A stretch of DNA of 64,000 nucleotides from Nymphaea colorata (taxonomy: Eukaryota > Streptophyta > Magnoliopsida > Nymphaeales > Nymphaeaceae), in contig NC_045144.1 in assembly GCF_008831285.2 (NCBI RefSeq), positions 14,621,858 to 14,685,857 on the forward strand, given 5' to 3'. The position numbers were made by a program, and so were the translations under genes. The notes beneath the pieces are model-generated. The model was not told where the DNA came from, made no database searches, and saw only the letters and a list, made by a program, of their open reading frames with translations. Of this stretch, positions 24,159 through 36,382 are shown in pieces (within the stretch, counting starts at the first letter, position 1; every line of letters starts with the position of its first letter).

Positions 24159-24608
24159 TAGGAATGTCAACGGATTGAATTCGGATCGGATACATCTTTA
24201 ATCATATCCGCTTTTTTGGATATTCATATATTCGGATTCGGATTCGAATTCGGATTCGAATTCGAATAAAGCAAAGTCATATCCGAAATCCGTTTTTACA
24301 ATCCGAATCCGATCCGAATCTGATTTTTATATTTATATCTGAATCCGAATCCAAATTTTGAACCGGATTTTGCCATTTTTCAAGTATTAGATAGAGGATA
24401 TTTGTCTAAAAATGAATCTGATCCGAACCCGTATTCGAATCTGATATGATATTCATGTATATCCAAATCCGAATCCGATCGGATGTCATTTATTAAATCC
24501 GAATCCGATCCGATTTCTTAATCGGATATTAAATTTTTATCCATATCCGATTTTTTCGGATCGGATCGGTCAGATATCCGATTCAAATCGGTTATATTGA
24601 CATCCCTA
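24159..24608. mobile_element. hAT-like MITE with 8-bp target duplication
   Basis: A 450-bp insertion with imperfect terminal inverted repeats (TAGGAATGTCAA at the left; complement of TTGACATCCCTA, i.e. TAGGGATGTCAA, at the right). Identical 8-bp direct repeats GGAATGAG flank it at 24151-24158 and 24609-24616. The interior is made of CGGAT/ATCCG motifs in both orientations and would fold extensively. An 8-bp duplication is the hAT signature. It splits the gag of fragment I at SRIQ. Confidence 0.9.
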
Positions 24609-24934
24609 GGAATGAGAGTGGGCCGCATAAATGAGTCTCAAAGCACTCTATACTTCATGAGATCTCATCAATGTGTAGCTTTTGAGAAGGGGAATAAACT
24701 GAGATTCTCATAACAAGTAATTGTGGAAGTGTTGCACGCTTGTTGGTGCTGGAAGAACAGAGAAAGTGCGGACCACCGATTGTATTGAAGACATTTCAAC
24801 ATTGTTTTGAGTCGTCATGACTTCAAAAAATCGTAGAAAATCAACGGATGGTCGGATTGATATGAAATTTGGACTGTAGGTAGCTGGAGCACTGAGGAAG
24901 GGACGCTTCACAAATCAGATCAATCTGAACTCTA

Positions 24935-25010
24935 CTCGAAAATCGCGCCCCTTGAAAATCGAACTCTACTCGAAAATCGCGCCGCTCGAAAATCGCGCCG
25001 CGGCCTTAGC
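24935..25010. repeat. Short tandem repeats around CTCGAAAATCGCGCC
   Basis: CTCGAAAATCGCGCC occurs three times (24938-25002), two of them preceded by ACTCTA. This G+C-rich patch stands out from the AT-rich surroundings. Confidence 0.75.
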
Positions 25011-25309
25011 AGCGGCACTTGCAAAATGCCGGCTTCTCTAAGATGAAAGGTTTAAAGAAACTGTAAATTCTTAAGGTATAGATATGAAATTTTTAGGCAA
25101 AAAGGTTTAACGTGGTTCGACTCCTTGTAGAGTCTACATCCACAACCAAAGGCAATACTCTCACAATCTCTCACCCATTACCGTGAGATTGAGAGGTTCT
25201 ATTTATAGTGTTGTTATTGTTTACAAACTCTTTATCCACTAATTTTACATATGCAGATTTTGTAGGGATTGAGTTTCCCTTGTGTTGATCTCCTTTGATG
25301 GTGGCTCGA

Positions 25310-25385
25310 TCCGTATCTCCTTGATCTTCTCGTATGATAGACATATCCATATCTCCTTGATCTTCTCGTGTGATAAGCATATCTT
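25310..25385. repeat. Tandem duplication with ATCTCCTTGATCTTCTCGT
   Basis: Two copies of an approximately 36-bp unit (TATCTCCTTGATCTTCTCGT followed by a TGATA..CATATC tail) inside the probable LTR of fragment I. Differences are few. Confidence 0.8.
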
Positions 25386-25480
25386 TAACAGTTCCTATTA
25401 GTTGCAAACATTCTTGTAAATAGTTTTAGACAATGAGATTGATATCCTGTGGGCTAATAAATCTAGGGGTCTCAGATATC

Positions 25481-26457
25481 CCAATCTCTATTGGTTTGTT
25501 GTTGTGGTTTTGATGTTCTTTGTAATTTTTTTATTTTTTCTTATTACTAAAGGTTGGGAACCGAGTCTCCCAGTAGAGATTCATCAAAAATTGATCCTTG
25601 CCATCTAATAATTTGAGTTTTTGCATGCATGTCGCTCTTTGTGTAAGTAATGTTGTGCTACACCTCTTTACTTATGTCTATGCTTAAGCAATACATAATC
25701 AAAAAAATAAAAGCACATGAAGTTATTGATATAATTGTCATTTGATTTATTGGTACACTTGATATTTTAGTTTTCTTTTTCATTTTTCTCATTATTTTGT
25801 AAATATTATACACTTCACAACTTTGAGCACGAAGCTTACACTTCAAGGCCTCAAGGACTTTCTCATCTCATGAGCAGCTCAATGCCCCGCCTCGCTTTGC
25901 CTCATGGCCCTTTCCAACATTAGAGGACCGTTCATGAGGCTCCATTAATTGATAGCTTGCAGAATTAGGACCCAAGATGATTTGAGGACCGCTTGGATTT
26001 AAGATCTACGTATTTGTGGTCTGCGACTTCAGAACCACGGTTTTTGCATTCACAGCAAATTGCAAAACCTTGAACATAAAATCCGTTGTTTGTTCAAACA
26101 ATGGATTTCACAGTATCATGGATCTCAAATCTCTTCAAATTTCAAATCCGAGCTATCAAACACAGCCCAAAAAGAGAATGACAGATCGAGCGGGGTGTTG
26201 CAAATCTTTGCCTGATCAGGCCAGTTGATCTTCAATTTGCAACTGTTGGTGCAGTCGTTCCATATCCGATCCAAATCCAATTTAAGCATGTTCTAAACTG
26301 ATCCAGATTAGATCGGGTTGGACCGTGCATGGTGCAGCCCCGTGATGACCCGCCGGTTTGACCTTTCACCGTTGGCCTCCCACCTTACGTTTTAAAAAGG
26401 GAGTCCCTGCGGAGAAGGAATCCGCTCGGTAGAGAGAGAGAGAGAGAGAGATTTGTG
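25481..26457. other. 5' flank of the second MTP gene
   Basis: Noncoding. The last 130 bp are less AT-rich and contain a TTTTAAAAA stretch near 26390 that could be a TATA-like element, followed by an AG microsatellite (26431-26451) just upstream of the ATG. The promoter is not otherwise defined. Confidence 0.5.
26431..26451. repeat. (AG)10 microsatellite in the 5' leader of the second MTP gene
   Basis: A pure AG run ending 6 bp before the ATG at 26458. CT/GA runs in 5' leaders are common in plant genes, and this one is likely to vary between individuals. Confidence 0.9.
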
Positions 26458-29400
26458 ATGGCGGTTCGAACAGAGACTCTGTCGCCGGAGCGTCTGCTGG
26501 AGGAGTCGGCCGTCTCCCCTTCACCACCGACTGACCGCCGGTCAAGCTCCAGCGAGGAGCACTCGTGGCGTCTCAACCTCAACGACATCACCCTCCCCAG
26601 CAGCCCTCAAGGTCGATCTCCTAGCTTCCTGCACCATCGTCTCAGGAACCTCAGTGAGTTCTCTCCTTCCTTCATCATCTCTGCGTTTCGTAGTGCTTTC
26701 TTTTGCGTGAAGCGATATCTTTGACAAACTTTATGTTCCCGAGTTCCCTTCTTACTCTCAAAGCGTAAGTCCGATCTCCTTGGTCTTGATTTGTCTCGGT
26801 AGTTAAGTTGAATCTTCTTACTTTTCTCCACATGTGACCAGCTTGATCGTTATGGGCTTCAGAAATTGCGATGAACCAAATAAATCACAGTCAAGAGTAC
26901 CTTTTAAAATAGCTAGGACGGAAAGATCACGGGGTTTTGACCTTTTAAAGGCAAATGTTTTCTTCTATTTTGGAAGGAGGAGACAATTTCTGCAAATATC
27001 TGAGTCGTTTTATACCCTCGTCCGAAGCTCCGGAAGGTTTCTCTGCAATTTTCCCGATGATGTGATGGCGCAAAGATTTGCCCACAATTAGTAATTCTTA
27101 TAAACGTAGCTTCTGATGCAAGTATATATGCAAGTTGCCGGAAGCCATTACAGTCATCGGTTTCTGACTTCAGTAGGGTCGCACTACGCTTTCGATATTA
27201 AAATTATGAAAGCTGTGAGGTCGCTGATTCGCTTATGCTTTAAAACCTGAAGAGCTCACTTTCCCTATTATTTACTTCATAGACTTTTGTAAGGAGAGCA
27301 AAATTCAAATCTAAACTTTTAATTGGAGTTTGAGATGCCATTCAAGTGCTGCTTCTTTTCGTAGATGATTGAAATTTGAAAAATCTTACGTTGAAACATA
27401 ATTGAGCAGATCATTTTCAAAACTGGGCGCTCCTAATTATGCAGTTAATTTCAAATTTTCATGACATAAAACTTTCTGGGAGACGGTGTTTACAAAAGCA
27501 GATTTGTGAATCAAATCGGCGACACTGCTGGTTTGGGCATGCAGATTCCGATAAGGCTAGTGCGTCAAACACCAAATCCGCCACGGAAAGGTTCAACTTG
27601 AAGATAGCATTAACTATTTTGATAACACAGTTTTCACCGCGATGGCCGCCCTGTCTCTTGTTTCCGGGGTCTACAGCTCTTTCTGGTTCGAGTGGTCTAT
27701 TTTAATAAAACGAGATGAAAAAATTAAATTTGAAAAAAATAGAAAAGCTCGTAGATGACGCTTTTTGGTAGCTGTACCGACTGTAGTGCCTTTATCTTTT
27801 TTTTTCTCCTCAGAATACTTGTTTGATTAATTGATTCGAACCCCACCACTTTATTGACAATTCGGTTCATTTAGATACTAATTTTTCTGTTAGATGGCAT
27901 ATGCAATTACTCAATATGCGACCTATGTAAGGGCATATGCGACTTGGGTCGGCGTCGAATACGATGCCCCTGGTTATTATTCGAACCAACTCCATGCACG
28001 TCATATCCGTGTATCATTCACCGAAAGAGCTGTATACCAAAGGCGTAGTGGTTATGGGAAATTATGACGCACGGGACTGTTCCAGTGTCGTGCATGGCAA
28101 GCAATAAGCATGACACAAAAAGCTTGAGATTGCGTGCGCCATGCGTGGTCGCACGCCGTTGCAGGGAAGAACATTTTGATTTGATAAGTTGTTAAAGGGC
28201 AATGTTCTAGTCTTCTTCTTTTTTTTTTATAAGAAAATTTTTTAAGTATAAACTAAAGATATTTTAATCATTAATCATACCATCACACAAAAATACAATA
28301 CAGCGCATATAACTAGGTCTGAAACAGCCCTCTTTACAAAGGTAGAGTGTACAAAAGTCCAAAAAATGACAAAATTACCCCCAACCAAATGGATAATCCC
28401 AAAAAAAAATAAAGGCATTCTGCCCCGTTCTGCTAACTTGGCACTACATGCATGGGGATGCAAAACAATTTAGGTGCAGGATGTTTGATGTTGCCTGCTA
28501 AGATAGAAATAACAAATTAATTGCTGAAAGTATTGTAAACCATTGATAAAACCATTTATTTTGAATCATTTTGCATCGGGCCGACTGGAACTTATATATA
28601 TATATATATATATATAGGGAGAGAGACGGAGAGAGAGAGAGGGAGAGAGAGAGTTTTTCATTTGTAAGCTTTTATTTTGAACTGCGTTTCAAGAGCTGGA
28701 TAGCTTCAACTTGCTCAATCTACTTTAAAACAAGTACCCAGGTTTCTTATTTATATGAAATATATTAATAATTAGTTCATAACTCTTGTGTTCTGAATCG
28801 ATTCCAATTTGAAAGAAAAATAAAATATTCAGTGATAAAAATCTTTACAAGTGTTTCCTAGGACAAATTCAACATATTATTAGATACAAGGAAGAATGTA
28901 TTCATGATCACTGATTCACTAACCAGTTGCAAACCGCAGGAACCAAATGAAAACGTCCAAGCTGTTAAGATTAGGCTGATGTGATGATATAAAAAAAATG
29001 GAATAAATATTTTTTTCTGTTTATAGTCAATAAACACTAAAACGTGAACCCAGCCCTTAAGGACGTAGCGGAACTGGTCAGGGCTGGAAGTCATGTTAAC
29101 AATGCATCGATAGTTTGATTCCTATGAATGTTAGTCATTTGGACTGCAAATTGTGCTTGCGGCACCATGCAAGGATGTATGATGGAGGAAGGGAGGTGGC
29201 CTTTATAACCACCAGTAAACGTGGGCCCCTAAAGGAAAAATATCCAGGCTTTTTTGAGTTGTTTCCTTTACATGTTTACATGTTGAATGTGTTACACCTG
29301 AAGGAAATCAATTTCAAGTTCCTAAACTCAAACTTCAATTATGGTTTAATAAAGTAGAGGAAGAGGTATCACATCATTTTCAAAGTCACTTAAATAAACG

Positions 29401-32400
29401 GCGTTAGGTATTCAAGATATGGTAGGAGCCAGATTGCCTAAAAAGTCGCAAAGAATATGCTTCAGGTAAAGGAGAATACAAGTAAAGAGCAAGAGAAGCG
29501 AAGATCTCGAACGCAAAAGAGGCACCCCAGATCTTTCTTCTTTTTCAGACTTTCTTATTTGAGAGCAGATCCATTACTTCGGTGGTGTGAAAGTGTATCC
29601 AGTAGTGCCTTCTCCGTGATGAAAAAGCCAAAAAGAGTGCGCCCATAATGGCTGCCTTTAGTAAGTGGGAGAATTCACTTGTTCCGGACAAGGAGAATTT
29701 GACATTGCAATACAAGTGTGTCAAAAAATAATTTGCAGATAACCACCGAAATTTTTACAGATTATAGCCCTAAGCATTCAACCTTCAAGGTTTTGCAAAT
29801 AACCAGCAGTTTTAAAGGCTAATTTCTCAAAACATGCTACATGCCTAGCTGATGTGCTTTAGTAAGTGTCAATTGGATACAACTGTATTAGCTTCTATCA
29901 TGCAAATTAAGCACTATGATTTATCGTTCCATTCTTCTGATGGAGTAATTGATTTCAGATTGCATATTACTACAGGTAAACAAAATAAGGTTGCAGAGTA
30001 TTATAAGAAGCAGGAGAAGCTTCTTGAAGGGTTCACTGAGATGGAAACGATTCACGAGATGGGTGCTGCACCAGGATTGACTGAGGTGGGTTTGTTCTAC
30101 ATTCTACTTCATGTTTTAGTATTAGGGATGTCAATATATCCGATTTGAATCAGATATCCGACTAAACCAATTTAAAAAAATTAGATATAGAATAAATATC
30201 CGATAAAAAAATCAGAACTGCTTTGAATGTAAGAATTGACATCTGATTGGATTCAGATTCGAATATACATAAGTACAATCAGATTTGGATACAGATTCAG
30301 ATCAGATTTATTTTTAGACAAATATTTATATAATGCTCTTACCTTTTGGAAATTGGTAAAATTCTATTCAAAATTCGCATTTGGATATAACTTTCTTTAT
30401 TCATATTTGAATCCAAATTTGGAACTTAACATGTGAATAACCAGAAAACTGGATATGGTTAACGGTATATCCATTCCTAATCCCGTCTGTTGACATTCCC
30501 ATCCAGTATATATCTGACTTTCTTTCTACTTGCCGCTCAAGTCAGGGTTTTCTAACATCATCTAGGAAAAAGTTCCAAGCAAACAGAATTAGGGATGTAT
30601 ACGAACTGGGCATGCTCGACTACAAATTTCATTTCAAGGTCATTAGTTGGACCTAATAAAGTAAGCCTGATCTATTGATTACTATCAGATGACGATCCAA
30701 TATCCAAATGCTTCACATATATATATATATATATAGTACCAATAATTTTAAAGGGTAGTAGAGTCCAAATTTAAGTCCAAACCGAAATATGATTAAATAT
30801 ACTTGGTCACAGGCTGGATCCAATTTGAACCCCAACCACTTATGTCTCTAAGCATAATCCGATACGTACCATAACTTATCCAATATGACTAATTTTAACT
30901 TGTACTAGTGAACTTTGACTTACACTACTCAGGAAGGATGTGAATTTAGATCCAAGGTGGACCTAAAGGATTTGGCCCATTAGCTTGGCCCAGTGGCTGG
31001 AGGCCCAATTGCTAGGTTGAGTCGCATGGGCACCAACGACCTCCTGTGTATGAAAGCTACCACAGACCTGGAGCCCAAGTGTGGGGGGTGGGGCTGAAGG
31101 GGTCTCACTTGGGTAGTTGGACTCTCCTCTAGAAACTGTTTATATTCCATATGTACAAAAACTTATGAACTAGAGTGTATAATGACCAGAATATCTTTAG
31201 TAAGTAAAAAAGTCAAGTCCATAAAAGACGTTTCTTTTTGAAAAGCTCTCAAAATAACTCAACTCTTCCTTTTTTTTTCTTCTGTTGTGTGCACCTCCCT
31301 GGTGCACCCAATTCACTCCTCTACCCCTCACCCAAATCAAAATGCAAAATAGTGACTCACTTATGAGGTATGACCATTAAACTCTTTCAAAAATCTTAAA
31401 TACAGGAACTAATTTTAAGCTATTTCCAAACTTCGAGACTGCCTTTTGTGCGCCCTCTTTTAGCATGAAAAAGTATTCTCACAAAATATAGTTCGTTCTA
31501 TTATGAGGTTGTTTGAACTTTGAAGTTTGAACTCTTGAAGAATTTCAGTGTTGCTTCTTGTATGTGCATGTGACTACGGTTGTACGTAGGACGAGCTGAG
31601 AGAGTTAGCAAGAAGTGAAAGGCTCGCCATCCATGCCTCCAATGTGGCCAACGTCGTCCTCTTCATCGCAAAGGTTTACGCCTCTGTGGAGAGCAAATCG
31701 CTGGCAGTCATTGCTTCCACTCTTGATTCGCTCCTGGACCTGCTCTCAGGCTTCATACTCTGGTTCACAGCACACTCTATGAAGAAGCCAAATCAGTACA
31801 GTTATCCCATAGGGAAGGGAAGAATGCAACCAGTTGTAAGTCTCTCTTCTCTCTGTGCTCTCTGCACTTACTCTAATTTCTAACCAACTTTATTTTCATA
31901 ATTCGTGACTGAATTCAAGTTTGTGACCTAAAATTCATTGAACTGAGTGAAACTTTCAGGGGATTGTGGTGTTTGCTTCGATAATGGCTACTTTGGGTTT
32001 CCAAATATTGCTGGAGTCCGCTAGAGAACTGATCACCCAGGTATCTTCTAGTATCACCATGCGTCTCTTTTTCATTTCCATGTTTTTTCCTGTTTTAGTT
32101 TGAGATATTAGTTACTTTATTATGGATGAAGAAGCATTCAGGCTTCAGTGAAATTATAGTCTACATGATTGATCAGTATAGAGAGGGACACTTTACCTGC
32201 CGACAAGAAATCTATCCACCCAACCACTTGGCCATAGGGTTTTCCATAATTAATTAGGGTTTCAAGTTGCAGGGAAAGGACAATTCAGTGATAGCAAGAT
32301 GAGTCTCCGACTCAAATGCAATATTTGTGATGCAACCCTTTGTCAGGGGTAAAATAGTCATTTCTTTTGTACTTTATTCTTCTACTTAAACTTAAGATGC

Positions 32401-35400
32401 GTCTTATGTTTAATGTCTTCTTTGATCTCTAGAGTTTCAACTGAAATCAAATATGATCCATATTCATCTGAATCCAAACCCATACACAAGGGCAAACCAA
32501 TCATTTTATTTTAAACATTACTTTTCTGCACATGTTGTCATGCATACCTAAGTTTATCATATTTTAGATCTTTAGAGCTTTAAATCAATTCATCTACGCC
32601 TTAGATCCATGTTCTACCTTCGCCTGGATCTGAATCTCTGATCTGGATCTCTGCTCCAAATATGCTATCTTCAAACAACGAACAACTCATTCTCCAACTG
32701 ACGGAATCGATTTTTATTGAGAATCGAGCAATAAATATAAAAGATATTGCTGCCATATAAGTTGGAGACATGAAATTTTACTAAGTTTGATTGTTATAAT
32801 ATGGTTTAATAAAGTGCAGGGCTCTCCAAGGTTAAAAAAGCTTAGCGATATGTTAAAAGTTGAACAGAAGTGTCCCCCTTGCCCATTATAAATACCTCTT
32901 TGAGGCGAAGGTTTTTTGACACACAAATTCGAAGGTAAACCTGTACAAAGTTGGGGAATTCCTAACACGTACTTTAAAAGTTATACCTGGGTGGAAAAAA
33001 AAAAGACCTTTCGCCAAAATTTAATTTATTTTTGTAATTCAACAGAAAAATAATTTAAAGTGAAAATTTAAATCGACTATGTAAACAAGAAAAAATTTCG
33101 AATGGATTAAGTAGAAAATTTTAATATTGCACGAGATTTTAGGTTTTAATCTCCACATCCTTATACCTTTTTGGCTATTTGAAAAAAGTTGACCAAGACG
33201 CCAAATAGGCATAAATGGTTTTTGCTCATAAGATTTTCTTAATTCTTCCACATTTTGAAAATATATTACTGTGTAAAAAATAATTTATGATCCAGAAACT
33301 AGAAATTAGTTTTTGCTGAAAAGTTTAAGGGGGCATTTTGTCGGCATCCAAAAAACCCCAGTTTTATGAAAACTTAGTTTTGTAAAAACCAAGACTTTTA
33401 CTGAATTTGTAAGAATGATCTTTTGTGTTCCAATGACAAACCCAATCCACTATTATTTTTTTTTTTTGTGAATAATGGGTGTCAAGTGATTCATTCCCCT
33501 TTTAAAAAGCTAAGTTTTTGGCGAAACGCAATTTCCATGTCACCCAAACATACCTGATTTTTTCTTTCAAAATCTGATTTTTTGGCTGTCATTGAAAGGC
33601 CCCCTAAAGTGCATCTTCTCCCTGTACAGTTGCGAGCTTGAATTTGCCTTGTTATCGTCAAACGTTAAGTTACAAGGACATTGCTTGTTCAAAGAAATCT
33701 CATCAATATCATCTGAAACTCAAGCGGAGGACAAAAATTTCAGATAACGTGTTTATGGTTTTCAGTCAAGATGCATGTCATCAATTGTGTACACTCACCT
33801 AGACATTACCACAATATCCTGAGCTCCTTTTCCAAAAGATATTGAGAGTTTTCAGCCTGTCTGGTAAGGTAAACAGAATAATGTATAACTGTTTGATGAA
33901 TATGTCTCAAAATTTTGAGCGTATTTATTGAACACCTTGAAAAGTGTTAGGTGAATCTGCCTGAACTTTTAAAACAGAACTTTTAAAACAGATTCATGTA
34001 ATAGGTTTAGTTGCTAAATATTCTAAGAGGCAGTTTGACATTAGAAATAACACCTGGTTATTTCACAACTCTATCTTAAAATTAGGGTAAAATAATGAGA
34101 CACTTGCTAGGACATTTTAAGAATCTATTCCAAATTTAAGGTAAATTCATAAAGCATTCACACCTAAGCCTCGGCAATGGGCACGGGTACCTAACATGTA
34201 CCCGGCCCAGGGCTCAGGCCCAAAAAGGCTAGCCTGGGTCGGGCCGATGGGGCTCGATTCAGCCCAATTATTTTTTTAATTTTTTATTATTTTTATTTAA
34301 TAACAACATATATTCAATTATTAAAAATATATTGTATATTTAAAAAATATATATTTTTTAATTTAATCGGACCAAGCGTGAGCTTGGGTTTTGGGGGTCG
34401 GGCCGACCCGACCCGACCGACTCTTTTCAGGCTGGGCCTAGCCGATGCCCACGTCTACTCACACCTTATTCCTAATGCCAAATGGTCGGTAAGAGTTCGT
34501 TCATGCGAAGAATTTTCAGTACATACAATGAGTGTTGGGAAGTTTCTCACAAGTGTAGTCTTTGTGTAATCGGAAAACAGAATGGTGTACTTAGTTGTAA
34601 ACTAAACAGGGTTGCCTAAGCATTCAGCTGATCCTAATTGCGAGTTTGATACTCTTATGTGTATGGTGCACACTTGGAAAACCGCAATGCTAATGCAATT
34701 ATTCTTTGCCCACAACTCTGCTCTGGTTTACTTAGTATTAAGTGCAGTACCTTGTCTTCTTCTCCTGTTGATGAGCTAATTAAGCTTAATGGGTTGTTAA
34801 ATTTGCAGTCACATTCGGTATTCGACAGAGAAAAAGAGAAATGGTTGATCGGCATAATGGTGTCAGTAACTCTGGTAAAGTTTGCTCTAATGATCTACTG
34901 CCAAAGATTCCAGAACGAGATCGTCAGGGCTTATGCTCAAGATCATTTCTTCGATGTCGTCACCAACTCAACTGGTCTGGTCGCTGCAGTCCTGGCCGCC
35001 AGATTTTATTGGTGGATTGATCCTACTGGAGCCATATTGGTAATCCTTCTACAAGCTCTCTCTCTTTCTATTTTAAAATAGTACAGTTGCGAATATCATA
35101 GGGCCTGAGAAAATCAAATGCGCCCGTCGATTCCTAAGTGAAAGGTAAGATGCAAAATTTACCAGAGTTCTTCTGTTTTCTTTTGTTTTTGAGAAGATTG
35201 CTCTGTATACAATTAGCACTTGGGCAAGAACAGTGCTGGAGAATGTCTGGTCACTGGTCGGGAAGACGGCGCCGCCAGAGTTCTTGCAGACACTTACCTA
35301 CCTTATATGGAATCACCATCCAGAGGTTAAGCACATCGACACTGTGAGGGCATACACATTTGGCTCGCAGTACTTTGTAGAAGTTGACATTGTCCTGCCA

Positions 35401-35541
35401 AGTGACATGCTCTTAAGCGAAGCGCATGACATAGGAGAAGATCTACAAGAGAAGATTGAACAGCTTCCTCAGGTGGAGAGGGCATTCGTGCATTTAGATT
35501 ATGAGTGCAGCCACAGGCCTGAACACACTAAGAAGGCGTGA
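26458..35541 (+). CDS. Metal tolerance protein (Mn-type cation diffusion facilitator, MTP9/10-like), complete
   Basis: Predicted Mn2+/H+ antiporter of an endomembrane. Exons: 26458-26653, 29976-30085, 31590-31835, 31960-32040, 34809-35039, 35197-35541. They total 1209 nt (402 residues plus stop), all with GT-AG borders and one open frame. ATG 26458 is used because it heads the frame just after the AG tract. The N-terminal 65 residues are hydrophilic and Ser-rich, with [12 protein letters not shown], a region typical of the MTP9-11 group. The two Mn-CDF motifs are D148xxxD152 (DSLLD, TM2) and D256xxxD260 (DHFFD, TM5); the C-terminal cytosolic domain follows from about residue 300. Exons 2-6 equal those of the paralogue at 3183-5325 in length, with about 58 of 336 residues different. 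Introns 1, 2 and 4 are large, and the last two contain MITEs. The gene converges with RBCS, 842 bp away. Confidence 0.95.
28591..28653. repeat. Compound (TA)n-(GA)n microsatellite in MTP intron 1
   Basis: About 24 bases of TA followed by interrupted GA repeats. Intronic and probably variable. Confidence 0.9.
30123..30501. mobile_element. hAT-like MITE in MTP intron 2
   Basis: A 379-bp element with ends TAGGGATGTCAA (left) and TTGACATTCCCA (right, complement TGGGAATGTCAA). Near-identical 8-bp flanks TTTAGTAT (30115-30122) and TCCAGTAT (30502-30509) border it. The interior is a decayed version of the CGGAT/ATCCG-rich sequence seen at 24159-24608, so the two belong to one family. Confidence 0.82.
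30717..30736. repeat. (AT)n microsatellite in MTP intron 2
   Basis: A pure AT run of about 20 bases. No function is suggested. Confidence 0.85.
33329..33604. mobile_element. Tourist-like (PIF/Harbinger) MITE in MTP intron 4
   Basis: A 276-bp stretch starting GGGGGCATTTTG and ending CAATGAAAGG-type sequence with CCCCC. The ends pair as inverted repeats (GGGGGCATTTTGTCGGC against GGGGGCCTTTCAATGACAGC, imperfect). The trinucleotide TAA flanks both sides (33326-33328, 33605-33607). The 3-bp TAA duplication points to PIF/Harbinger rather than hAT. Confidence 0.65.
34166..34458. mobile_element. hAT-like MITE in MTP intron 4
   Basis: A 293-bp element flanked by perfect 8-bp direct repeats TCACACCT (34158-34165 and 34459-34466). 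The ends are GC-rich and imperfectly inverted (GCAATGGGCACGG against GACGTGGGCATCGG). They enclose an AT-rich centre and GGGCCGACCCGACCCG-type motifs, a composition unlike the surrounding intron. Confidence 0.82.
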
Positions 35542-36382
35542 CCTTAACTCTGATCTTTTTACTATAGAAATCTGATCATTTGGATGCGTTTTTTTTTTTT
35601 TTGGTTGTTGATGAACTTGCTTTGGCTGGATCTTGCCACCAAGTATTGTTTCCTTTGCCCGTGCTTGATCAGAGAATCTAAAGTATTGAACTAAGAACAT
35701 TGCCAGTTTGAAATATTGAAGGATCTTACTTAGATATGCACTTGGAACACGAAAGAGGGTCCTAATAAGGCCATTATGCCACCATGAACTTGGCTGCAGA
35801 TGAGCCAACTGAGCTCATGAGCTTTATTTAGTCAAACGGCAAGCCTGAGCTAAACAATCTCTGTTCAAACTGACCCAAATGCTACAAAAGCTAACAAATC
35901 ACGACATTCCAAGTTATGAGAATAAAGTTCAATAGTTGTAAGATTCACAGTATAGTTGAAATAGGCTAGTTTTTCCTGGAATTAGATGCCTCATGTTGGG
36001 AACTTTCCAAGAAAGAAGTACAGGAAGAAAGTTCTCAGAGATAATAGCGGCAATTTGCCACGGAGATGAAGTAAGAATTTTTCAAACGTGTCGAGTATCA
36101 CAATCAGAGAAAATAGCCGCCATGTGCCACAAATTCGAAGTCTTTTAACATTATTGGAGAGTAGCAGCAATTGCATATAAAGCCGGAGCTCTTCATAACT
36201 CATACACATACCAAATGCCAGTCTTGGTTGTTATGTTCTCAAATAAACACAGCCATTCTCAAACCATTGCTGGAGAGCTGTGGCAAAAAGAGATATTGAA
36301 AGGAAAAGACGCTAAAACAAACAACGTAACAGAGGACACTATGAGAGGGAAAGGGACAGAGAAGGCCATCATCTCTGCTTCC
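35542..36382. other. Intergenic region between convergent MTP and RBCS genes
   Basis: Holds the 3' ends of both genes. No coding sequence was recognised. A T12 run lies at 35590-35601. Confidence 0.6.

Larger units (their letters stand above)
23790..25480 (-). mobile_element. Copia fragment I: gag plus 5' LTR region
   Basis: The minus strand encodes a gag N-terminus (HNYLLWESQFIPLLKSYTLMR, about 24740-24640), is interrupted by a MITE at 24159-24608, and then continues with LHAQLQSIRKGTDSIATYFHKVKG and VSYILAGLP (24150-23970) and a broken SLLL.HEA region. Upstream, about 24950-25480 is noncoding with ACGTGGTTCGA and short tandem repeats, as expected for a Copia LTR. No pol sequence follows. 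Confidence 0.65.
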
